From: Erysipelotrichaceae bacterium UBA2227
GTDB taxonomy: Bacteria; Bacillota_I; Bacilli_A; Erysipelotrichales; Erysipelotrichaceae
Assembly (NCBI GenBank): GCA_002348095.1
Contig: DDYT01000054.1
Span: forward strand, 1-5,598
Length of the DNA stretch: 5,598 nt
Direction of reading: 5' to 3'
Under the pieces are notes generated by a model, which saw only the letters and a program-made list of their open reading frames with translations, did not search any database and had not been told where the DNA came from. The translations under genes and the position numbers were made by a program. Shown one piece after another: positions 1 to 5,169 of the stretch; position 1 is the stretch's first letter, and each line of letters starts with the position of its first letter.

Positions 1-57
1 ATATTGGGGGGACAGTGACATGAAACAGACATTTTCATGTCACTGTCCCCCCAATAT
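1..57. repeat. Perfect 25-bp inverted repeat (REP-like palindrome) at the sortase 3' end
   Basis: Positions 1-25 and 33-57 are exact reverse complements, separated by a 7-nt loop (26-32). The outer part of the arm reads ATATTGGGGGGACAG. As RNA either strand would form a very stable 25-bp hairpin. On the minus strand the arm at 33-57 overlaps the end of the sortase gene and encodes its last five residues (ILGGQ) and the TGA stop. A long perfect G-run palindrome of this kind resembles the mobile palindromic repeats (REP/BIME-like) moved by RAYT/IS200-like transposases. That assignment is inference, because no transposase or second copy is in the window. It may also act as a transcription terminator or mRNA 3' stabiliser for the sortase unit. 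Any T-tract would lie beyond position 1, so this cannot be judged. The repeat starts at the first base of the window and may extend further. Confidence 0.85.
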
Positions 58-708
58 GTCCGGACCGCTGATCCGGCGGGCATAAATGAAATAGCGGGTC
101 GATAAGCGGCCGACCAGCCGCTGAAACGGATAACACGTATACACGACCAGGGTATCTTCCTCATCCTGAGTCAAATCAACATACGAATCAAAGTTGTCGG
201 GAGCTATGACGATGTCATAAACCTGATAAACATATAAACCGTAGTTGGTTTTGATTTCGATCGTATCATCGACTTTGGTGTGCTGTATGGAATTCAAAAC
301 CGTCCAGCTGTGCCCGGCAATCAGCGTCGTACGTTTGAATCCCGGAAGCTGACTACCGGCATACATCCCCGTTCCCCGACGCAAAATCCGGTCATTATCG
401 CCGAAATAAACCTTTACCGTAAAATCGATGTCCGGTAAGGTCATTTGGGCAAAGTGCTGTCCGATATAAGGAATGACGACCTCACTCAACGGAACGGAGT
501 TTCGCTCGATAAGATTTTTATCTTCATACAGCGGATTCTCCTCGCCCGAAAAATCCGGAAGCGCATCGGCCATCATTGAGGTGATCAACGATACCGAAAA
601 GTCTGCTGCCGGTTTGAGTGTGATATAGAAGGTCGCATAGCCAAAAAGAGCAAAAAGTAATGGCACTGCGATCAATGCCATTACTTTCTTAATTAGGATT
701 TGATGCAT
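40..708 (-). CDS. Class D-like sortase (membrane-anchored cysteine transpeptidase)
   Basis: This 222-aa protein has the layout of a sortase, which cuts a C-terminal sorting signal and joins the protein to the cell wall or another surface amine outside the membrane. Residues 9-30 form an N-terminal signal-anchor helix after K7-K8. A linker follows, then the sortase beta-barrel. Catalytic His133 lies in IAGHS, catalytic Cys192 in VVYTCYPF, and the likely catalytic Arg205 in STRYFIYAR. The TCYPF block and the GTGMYAGSQLPG stretch before the His fit class D/E sortases better than class A or B. The usual GHR after the His is GHS here. The start is 2 bp past the TAA of the upstream gene and has no clear Shine-Dalgarno, which suggests translational coupling to the substrate gene. 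Met10 is a possible alternative start, but it would remove the positive residues before the anchor. The last five residues come from the terminal inverted repeat; the catalytic core ends before them and looks intact. The family is clear; the exact class is inferred. Confidence 0.9.
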   Translation of the reverse strand: MHQILIKKVMALIAVPLLFALFGYATFYITLKPAADFSVSLITSMMADALPDFSGEENPLYEDKNLIERNSVPLSEVVIPYIGQHFAQMTLPDIDFTVKVYFGDNDRILRRGTGMYAGSQLPGFKRTTLIAGHSWTVLNSIQHTKVDDTIEIKTNYGLYVYQVYDIVIAPDNFDSYVDLTQDEEDTLVVYTCYPFQRLVGRLSTRYFIYARRISGPDILGGQ

Positions 709-710
709 GT

Positions 711-1289
711 TTATGCAGCAGAATAATTTTCTCTTCTTTTACTGACAAAGAAACCGCCGACCGTAATCATTGAAATCAAACCGGTCAGACCGACCAGTCC
801 GGACAAATCAAATCCGGTTTTCTTGATGACCGTTTCATCCACGGTTGCCGATGCCAACACGACGGATCCCGGACCGAGGATGCGAGCGGTATGCGTCGAG
901 AAATCATACGTGTACGTCAAATCTGCCGATTCGACCGATGCCACGGCAGCTTCTGCTAGTGCAACGATCGCCAGCTTATTCGCCGGTGTCAGATCTGCCC
1001 ATGTGGTAGCTTCAGCAGCCACGATGATTGCAAATATATCATCAATGGCAGCCAGAATGATGGCCGCATCCGCCTCGGTAAAATCGATCTCATCACGCAT
1101 AAAGAACGTTTCGCCCAATGCCAGTACATCTGCTTCCAGACCGTACTTATCATCACCGACCGTAACGCCTTCCTTCAGCTTGTTCAAAATGCTTCGCTCA
1201 TGGACATTGACATCGGTAGCTGCAAATACCGGCAAAACCATTAATGAAATCAAGCCCAAAGATAATAATAGATTTATGAATTTTTTCAT
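711..1289 (-). CDS. Small acidic secreted protein with sortase-type C-terminal anchor; probable sortase substrate
   Basis: The 192-aa product has a signal peptide (residues 1-23: MKK, hydrophobic core, VFA|AT). An acidic mature region follows, with about 23 Asp/Glu against 9 Lys/Arg and no cysteine. Its centre (about 72-120) is Ala-rich and looks helical. The C-terminus has the three parts of a cell-wall sorting signal: a candidate recognition motif IKKTG (155-159), a hydrophobic helix (about 162-182) and a basic tail (KRR, 184-186). The motif lacks the proline of LPxTG. The sortase gene follows 2 bp downstream, so this is most likely its dedicated substrate. The start is supported by an AAGGGGG ribosome binding site 6 nt upstream and by a strong promoter. 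The opening of the mature part (HERSILNKLKEGVTV) reminds me of the Bacillus processed acidic surface proteins that pair with their own sortase, but this is memory and not an alignment. The molecular function is unknown. A plain membrane-anchored protein is the alternative. Confidence 0.8.
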   Translation of the reverse strand: MKKFINLLLSLGLISLMVLPVFAATDVNVHERSILNKLKEGVTVGDDKYGLEADVLALGETFFMRDEIDFTEADAAIILAAIDDIFAIIVAAEATTWADLTPANKLAIVALAEAAVASVESADLTYTYDFSTHTARILGPGSVVLASATVDETVIKKTGFDLSGLVGLTGLISMITVGGFFVSKRRENYSAA

Positions 1290-1295
1290 GTGTAT

Positions 1296-1302
1296 CCCCC
1301 TT
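1296..1302 (-). promoter_or_regulatory. Ribosome binding site of the acidic surface protein gene
   Basis: The minus strand reads AAGGGGG, ending 6 nt before the ATG at 1287-1289. It is close to the AAGGAGG consensus and fixes the start codon. It is the only good Shine-Dalgarno site of the two-gene sortase unit. Confidence 0.75.
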
Positions 1303-1305
1303 CAC

Positions 1306-1320
1306 TGCCAAAAAATGGCA
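1306..1320 (-). other. Small hairpin in the 5' leader of the sortase-substrate unit
   Basis: TGCCA and TGGCA (1306-1310 and 1316-1320) can pair around a five-base loop (TTTTT on the minus strand), just upstream of the ribosome binding site. With transcription starting near 1326, nearly the whole leader before the Shine-Dalgarno would be this 5-bp hairpin. It may stabilise the mRNA 5' end. It is short enough to be chance. Confidence 0.35.
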
Positions 1321-1332
1321 TTCACTAATTCA

Positions 1333-1361
1333 ATTTTAGACAGAACGTACCCATGTGTCAA
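1333..1361 (-). promoter_or_regulatory. Sigma-A-type promoter of the acidic surface protein-sortase unit
   Basis: On the minus strand the -35 box is a perfect TTGACA (1356-1361) and the -10 box is TAAAAT (1333-1338), with the optimal 17-bp spacer. The predicted start, near 1326, gives a leader of about 36 nt before the ATG at 1289. No other promoter is seen before the sortase, so it probably drives both genes. Confidence 0.8.
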
Positions 1362-1408
1362 GGCATTCAAAGGCAATTTTCTTGTTATTTGAAATATATA
1401 TCATCAGT

Positions 1409-1430
1409 AATCTGAAAACAATTTCAGATT
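1409..1430 (-). other. 9-bp inverted repeat downstream of the methyltransferase gene
   Basis: AATCTGAAA (1409-1417) and TTTCAGATT (1422-1430) are perfect reverse complements with a 4-nt loop, starting 14 nt beyond the methyltransferase stop. The stem is AT-rich and no T-tract follows it on the minus strand, so it is a poor intrinsic terminator. It could be a weak 3' hairpin. It could also be an operator, since it lies about 50 bp upstream of the -35 box of the sortase-unit promoter. The rest of the 154-bp gap shows only that promoter and the leader. Confidence 0.4.
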
Positions 1431-1443
1431 CATTTTATGCGTG

Positions 1444-2172
1444 TCATTTCCGCCAGGTGTAACAGAATATCCCTGCAGCGACCGCAACATTGAGCGACTC
1501 AAACCCGTCCATCTCGATCTTCACCCGAAAATCTGACCGATCGATAAGCTCACTGTGTATTCCCTGACCTTCATTCCCCAAAATCACAGCCAACGGCACA
1601 TCGACCGACAGTTTTGACAGCGGTGTCGCCTCTTGCAGAGTGCTGGCCAACACCTTCACTCCTTGTTTTTTCAAATCAAAAATGACTTCCATAAGATTCT
1701 TTCTTATCACCGGAAGATGAAACACCGCCCCTTGCGATGAGCGCAAGGTTTTTTCATTGTATACATCCGCACACCCGGAAGACAGTGCGATCGCATCAAA
1801 GCCAAAGGACAGTGCCGTACGGATGATCGTTCCCAGATTGCCGGGGTCCTGTATATCATCACAAATCAGCCAGCGGTTATAACCCGGATTTTTCTTTTTC
1901 GGAAATTCACACAGCCCAATGATACTCGCTCCGGACTGCGTGGATGAAATCTTCTTTAAGATTTCCTCAGTTACTTGGGTTACCGGTACCGACAGTTGGG
2001 TCTTCAATGAATCGGCCACCATGACTTCCTTTAAGATTCCGGCCTTCTGTGCTTCACCGACCAAATGTTCTCCCTCAGCCAAAAACACACCGTCCTGATC
2101 GCGATGTTTCTTCATCTGATAGCGTACCCACTGCTTGACCTTGGCATTCTGTAATGACGTAATGATTTCCAT
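1444..2172 (-). CDS. TrmH/SpoU-family 23S rRNA (ribose-2'-O)-methyltransferase, YsgA/RlmP-like
   Basis: The 242-aa product is a SPOUT-class enzyme that would use S-adenosylmethionine to methylate a ribose 2'-OH in RNA, acting as a cytoplasmic dimer. The N-terminal part (about 1-90) is the small substrate-binding domain, with the typical SLQNAKVKQW opening and the FLAEGEHLV segment (30-38). The C-terminal knotted domain has the three family motifs: DPGNLGTIIRTA (109-120, catalytic Arg118), ILGNEGQGI (197-205) and ESLNVAVAAGI (225-235), which form the AdoMet pocket. Length and N-terminus fit B. subtilis YsgA, reported as the 23S rRNA G2553 methyltransferase RlmP. The exact target is inferred and could differ within the family. 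A longer frame begins at 2220, but that ATG lies inside the ileS terminator stem. The ATG at 2170-2172 has a GGAGGTG ribosome binding site at 2177-2183. No convincing promoter separates it from ileS, so read-through is likely. Confidence 0.9.
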   Translation of the reverse strand: MEIITSLQNAKVKQWVRYQMKKHRDQDGVFLAEGEHLVGEAQKAGILKEVMVADSLKTQLSVPVTQVTEEILKKISSTQSGASIIGLCEFPKKKNPGYNRWLICDDIQDPGNLGTIIRTALSFGFDAIALSSGCADVYNEKTLRSSQGAVFHLPVIRKNLMEVIFDLKKQGVKVLASTLQEATPLSKLSVDVPLAVILGNEGQGIHSELIDRSDFRVKIEMDGFESLNVAVAAGIFCYTWRK

Positions 2173-2176
2173 AGGA

Positions 2177-2183
2177 CACCTCC
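2177..2183 (-). promoter_or_regulatory. Ribosome binding site of the rRNA methyltransferase gene
   Basis: The minus strand reads GGAGGTG shortly before the ATG at 2170-2172, with 6 nt between GGAGG and the start. It decides against the upstream in-frame ATG at 2218-2220, which lies in a terminator stem. Confidence 0.8.
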
Positions 2184-2198
2184 ATACCATTTTATCAT

Positions 2199-2220
2199 AA
2201 AAAAGTGCGCTTTCGCGCAC
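2199..2220 (-). terminator. Intrinsic terminator of ileS
   Basis: On the minus strand GTGCGC-GAAA-GCGCAC forms a perfect 6-bp, GC-rich stem closed by a GAAA (GNRA-type) tetraloop. Six T residues follow at 2199-2204. It begins 3 nt after the ileS TAA (2224-2226), the expected position for a Rho-independent terminator. The methyltransferase ribosome binding site is only 15 nt past the T-tract. Confidence 0.88.
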
Positions 2221-2223
2221 GGT

Positions 2224-4953
2224 TTACTTATTCAAAACTGCATCACAGCGGTCACACAGATGATCTTCTGCGTGCGACTCTGTCACGTTCCAGCAACGCG
2301 GACACGTATGACCCTTCGCCAAGACAACACTGACACCGCATACCTGATAACGGCTTTCGACAGATGCCAATGAAACATTCGAAACGATCAGCCACTGTGC
2401 CAAACGGTCAAATCCGATGTGTTTATCGATAAGAGATTTCTGCTCATCGCTCAGATCAAGCACCACTTCAGCTTCCAGTGATTTTCCGATAGTCTTGGCA
2501 GCACGCGCTTCTTCCAGCGCTTTAAAGACATCTTCACGCATCTCCATCAGCGATTCCCAGTCTTTTCGGTCTTGATCGCCAAAAGGCAAATCCCATGCAG
2601 GTGCAAAGGTCTGTAAATGCACGCTCTCACTGCCTGGATGCAGGAAATCCCACACTTCCTCAGCAGTATGCACCAGCATCGGCGCAAACATCCTCACCAA
2701 ACCGTCCAGTGCCAGATATATGACCGTCTGCACCTGACGGCGACGCAACGAATCCTTCTTTTCGATGTACAGGATATCCTTGGTAAAATCAAGATAATAG
2801 GCCGACAATGTATTGGTCAGCAGGGTCACGGCCTTTGAGACAAATGTCACATAATCAAACTCAGCATAGCTCTTACGACCCCCTGCCAAGGTCTGACTGA
2901 CCTGATCCAACACATACAAGTCCATCAATGTCAGCTGACGGACATCGACCAGATCCGCTTCCGTGAAATCCGCAGGATGGATATTGCCCAACATAAAACG
3001 GAAAGTGTTGCGGATTTTACGATAGTTCTCCGTCACCTGCTTTAAGATATCATCGGAAATACGCACGTCCGCCTGATAGTCGATCGACATCGTCCATAAA
3101 CGCAGGATATCGGCACCCAAGGTCGAAGTGACTTTGTTGGGATCGACGACATTGCCTGCCGATTTACTCATTTTTTCGCCTTTGCCATCCAACACAAAGC
3201 CATGGGAAACAACGGTTCTGTACGGAGACTGCCCGTGATAAGCCGTTCCGATGATCAGTGAACTGTTAAACCAACCGCGATACTGATCGGAACCCTCAAG
3301 ATAAACATCCGCCGGATATCCTTGGCCATAGGCCTGCATGGCTCCGGTGTGCGACGATCCGGAGTCAAACCAGACATCCATGATGTCGGTTTCCTTCTTA
3401 AACTCGCCATCGGGTGAATTGGGATGGGTATATCCCACAGGGAGTAACTCTTTTGCTTCTCTTTCAAACCACACATGGGAACCAAACTCCTCAAATAAAG
3501 CGGACACATGATCAAAAACGTTCTGTTCCATGATCGGCGTTCCGTCCTGAGCATAAAAAATCGGAATCGGTACACCCCAGGCCCGCTGACGCGAAATGCA
3601 CCAGTCACCCCGGTCTTTGATCATGTTATGCATACGCAGTTTGCCCCAACCGGTGACCCAGTTCACCTGATCGATTTCATTAAGCAGCTGTTCACGGATT
3701 TTCTCGATGGACGCAAACCATTGGGTTGTCGCCCGGAATATGACCGGTTTTTTAGTGCGCCAGTCATGCGGGTAGGAGTGAGTGATCCAACCAAAACCGA
3801 GCAGCGCACCGTTTTGATTCAGACGCTCAACGATCAGTTTATTGGCATCTTCAACGAAAACTCCCTGTAACCAGTCTCCGGCAGATTCTGTCATTTTCCC
3901 CTGCTCATCGACCGGACAGTAAGCCTCTAAACCATACTTCGAACCGATATTGAAGTCATCGACCCCATGGCCCGGCGCAGTATGAACGCAACCGGTCCCG
4001 GCATCGTTGCTGACATGATCGCCAACCAATACGACTGACGTTTTTTCCGGATATAAGGGATGCTGTGTCAAAACAAACTCAAGCTGTTTACCCTCAAAGA
4101 CAGAGACCACCGAATACTGATCGACTTTAAACTCCTTCATCAGATTCTCGACAAATTCCTTTAAAACCAACAGACGGCCCTTTTCGGTTTCAACCAGCGC
4201 ATACTCAAAATCCGGATGAACGGATATGGCCAAATTTGCCGGAATGGTCCAGGGAGTCGTCGTCCAGATGACCAGTTTGTCCCCTGAATTTAATACACCC
4301 TTACCATCGACGACCTCAAATGTTACGTAGATGGAGGGAGATTTTTTGTCATGATACTCGATTTCCGCTTCAGCCAGTGCGCTTTCCGAAGACGGTGACC
4401 AGTAGACCGGTTTTAATCCTTTATAAATCAAGCCATCCATCGCCATTTTCGCAAAGACGCGGATCTGATGAGCTTCATAACTTTTATTCAAGGTGATATA
4501 CGGTTTCTCATAATCGGCCACCGTCCCCAACGCTTTCATGTCTGCCATTTGGATTTGGACCTGATTGAGCGCATACTCTTCACATTTTTTTCTGAAATCA
4601 GCCACGCTCATGGCCTTACGGTTGACACCTTCTTTTTGGATCGCGGTTTCGATCGGCAGACCATGGGTATCCCATCCCGGTGTAAATGGAGTCTGATAAC
4701 CGGCCATAAAATGACTGCGTACCACGACATCCTTTAAAATCTTGTTAAGCGCATGTCCGATGTGGATGCGTCCGTTGGCATACGGCGGGCCGTCATGCAA
4801 AACAAAGCGGGGTGCTCCCTCTCGTTTTTTAAGCATTTGGTTATAGAGATCCGATTGCTCCCATCTAAGCTGAAAATCCGGTTCTTTCTTGTTTAAGTTG
4901 CCCCTCATCTCAAATTCAGTGTTGGGCATCAGTAATGTGCTTTTGTATTCCAT
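2224..4953 (-). CDS. ileS: Isoleucyl-tRNA synthetase
   Basis: This 909-aa class I synthetase charges tRNA-Ile with isoleucine in the cytoplasm and edits mischarged valine. The Rossmann catalytic domain carries HIGH at 64-67, GWDTHGLPIE at 93-102, LEGSDQYRGWF at 552-562 and KMSKS at 594-598. The inserted CP1 editing domain shows the Thr-rich WTTTPWTIPAN (230-240) and GTGCVHTAPGHGVDDF (319-334). The anticodon-binding helical region follows, and the C-terminus ends in a four-cysteine zinc knuckle (C884, C887, C900, C903), typical of the bacterial IleS1 type. The length matches B. subtilis and S. aureus IleS. The frame stays open upstream to 5058, but that part is T-box leader. The ATG at 4951-4953 has an AAAGGA site 8 nt upstream and gives the family's usual N-terminus (MEYKSTLLMPNTEFEMRGNL). 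Expression is controlled by the T-box leader. No frameshift or missing catalytic residue is seen. Confidence 0.98.
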   Translation of the reverse strand: MEYKSTLLMPNTEFEMRGNLNKKEPDFQLRWEQSDLYNQMLKKREGAPRFVLHDGPPYANGRIHIGHALNKILKDVVVRSHFMAGYQTPFTPGWDTHGLPIETAIQKEGVNRKAMSVADFRKKCEEYALNQVQIQMADMKALGTVADYEKPYITLNKSYEAHQIRVFAKMAMDGLIYKGLKPVYWSPSSESALAEAEIEYHDKKSPSIYVTFEVVDGKGVLNSGDKLVIWTTTPWTIPANLAISVHPDFEYALVETEKGRLLVLKEFVENLMKEFKVDQYSVVSVFEGKQLEFVLTQHPLYPEKTSVVLVGDHVSNDAGTGCVHTAPGHGVDDFNIGSKYGLEAYCPVDEQGKMTESAGDWLQGVFVEDANKLIVERLNQNGALLGFGWITHSYPHDWRTKKPVIFRATTQWFASIEKIREQLLNEIDQVNWVTGWGKLRMHNMIKDRGDWCISRQRAWGVPIPIFYAQDGTPIMEQNVFDHVSALFEEFGSHVWFEREAKELLPVGYTHPNSPDGEFKKETDIMDVWFDSGSSHTGAMQAYGQGYPADVYLEGSDQYRGWFNSSLIIGTAYHGQSPYRTVVSHGFVLDGKGEKMSKSAGNVVDPNKVTSTLGADILRLWTMSIDYQADVRISDDILKQVTENYRKIRNTFRFMLGNIHPADFTEADLVDVRQLTLMDLYVLDQVSQTLAGGRKSYAEFDYVTFVSKAVTLLTNTLSAYYLDFTKDILYIEKKDSLRRRQVQTVIYLALDGLVRMFAPMLVHTAEEVWDFLHPGSESVHLQTFAPAWDLPFGDQDRKDWESLMEMREDVFKALEEARAAKTIGKSLEAEVVLDLSDEQKSLIDKHIGFDRLAQWLIVSNVSLASVESRYQVCGVSVVLAKGHTCPRCWNVTESHAEDHLCDRCDAVLNK

Positions 4954-4961
4954 ATTCCTGT

Positions 4962-4967
4962 TCCTTT
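4962..4967 (-). promoter_or_regulatory. Ribosome binding site of ileS
   Basis: AAAGGA on the minus strand, 8 nt before the ATG at 4951-4953 and just beyond the T-box terminator. It fixes the ileS start and rules out the longer frame that would translate the riboswitch. Confidence 0.75.
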
Positions 4968-4971
4968 CAAT

Positions 4972-4996
4972 AAAAAAACGTCCGGCTAAGGACGTT
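4972..4996 (-). terminator. T-box attenuator (intrinsic terminator) before ileS
   Basis: AACGTCC and GGACGTT (4990-4996 and 4977-4983) form a 7-bp stem with a 6-nt loop, and the transcript has seven U residues at 4972-4978. The CCTTAG segment (4986-4991) in its upper part is also complementary to CTAAGG at 5011-5016, so terminator and antiterminator exclude each other. This is the off state when tRNA-Ile is charged. Confidence 0.92.
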
Positions 4997-5169
4997 AATA
5001 CGCGGTACCACCTTAGTTCACGGATTGCTCCGTGCCCTTGATGCGTTAACGCCGCCAACGTTATTTCCTACCTGTCGGAAATACGACTCCCAAGTGATAT
5101 CCGATTACTTAACACCCCGGCTCGCACCATCCGCCGGGTCTCTGAAGTGCGCTATAACGGCAAGTCTTG
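4972..5169 (-). promoter_or_regulatory. T-box riboswitch controlling ileS (isoleucine specifier)
   Basis: This leader senses uncharged tRNA-Ile and lets transcription run into ileS. The T-box sequence AAGGTGGTACCGCG is at 5001-5014. Its UGGU bulge can pair with the ACCA end of tRNA-Ile, and CTAAGG/CCTTAG forms the antiterminator. Stem I can be folded by eye as follows: base helix CAAG/CTTG (5166-5169 with 5091-5094), a specifier loop containing ATATCA, helix CCG-TTA/TAA-CGG with one bulged T, helix GCAC/GTGT with a 5' AGAGA bulge, and CCCGGC/GCCGGG capped by the conserved ATGGTGCGA loop. The specifier is ATC (5096-5098) or the overlapping ATA (5098-5100), both isoleucine. Further hairpins are ATTTCC/GGAAAT (5063-5082) and CACGGA/TCCGTG (5019-5034), the latter just before the antiterminator. 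The 5' strand of Stem I overlaps the end of divIVA. No promoter of its own is evident, so transcription may come from divIVA or upstream. Confidence 0.95.

Noticed and set aside
823..1392. Plus-strand open frame of 189 codons
   Set aside because: It is antisense to the acidic surface protein gene, is a low-complexity Ala/Ser/Thr product of that gene's codon pattern, and has no matching domain.
2173..2220. Possible 16-residue N-terminal extension of the methyltransferase
   Set aside because: Its ATG is within the ileS terminator stem, it has no ribosome binding site, and the family N-terminus begins at the downstream ATG.
2617..4737. Several short open frames on either strand inside ileS
   Set aside because: The ileS frame is continuous with all synthetase motifs; the others are shadows.
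5043..5052. 10-bp palindrome GCGTTAACGC as a regulator-binding site
   Set aside because: It lies inside the T-box leader between known structural elements and is best explained as part of the leader RNA fold.
4954..5058. Possible 35-residue N-terminal extension of ileS
   Set aside because: These codons lie in the T-box antiterminator and terminator. The extension has no family resemblance, and the ATG at 4953 has its own ribosome binding site.
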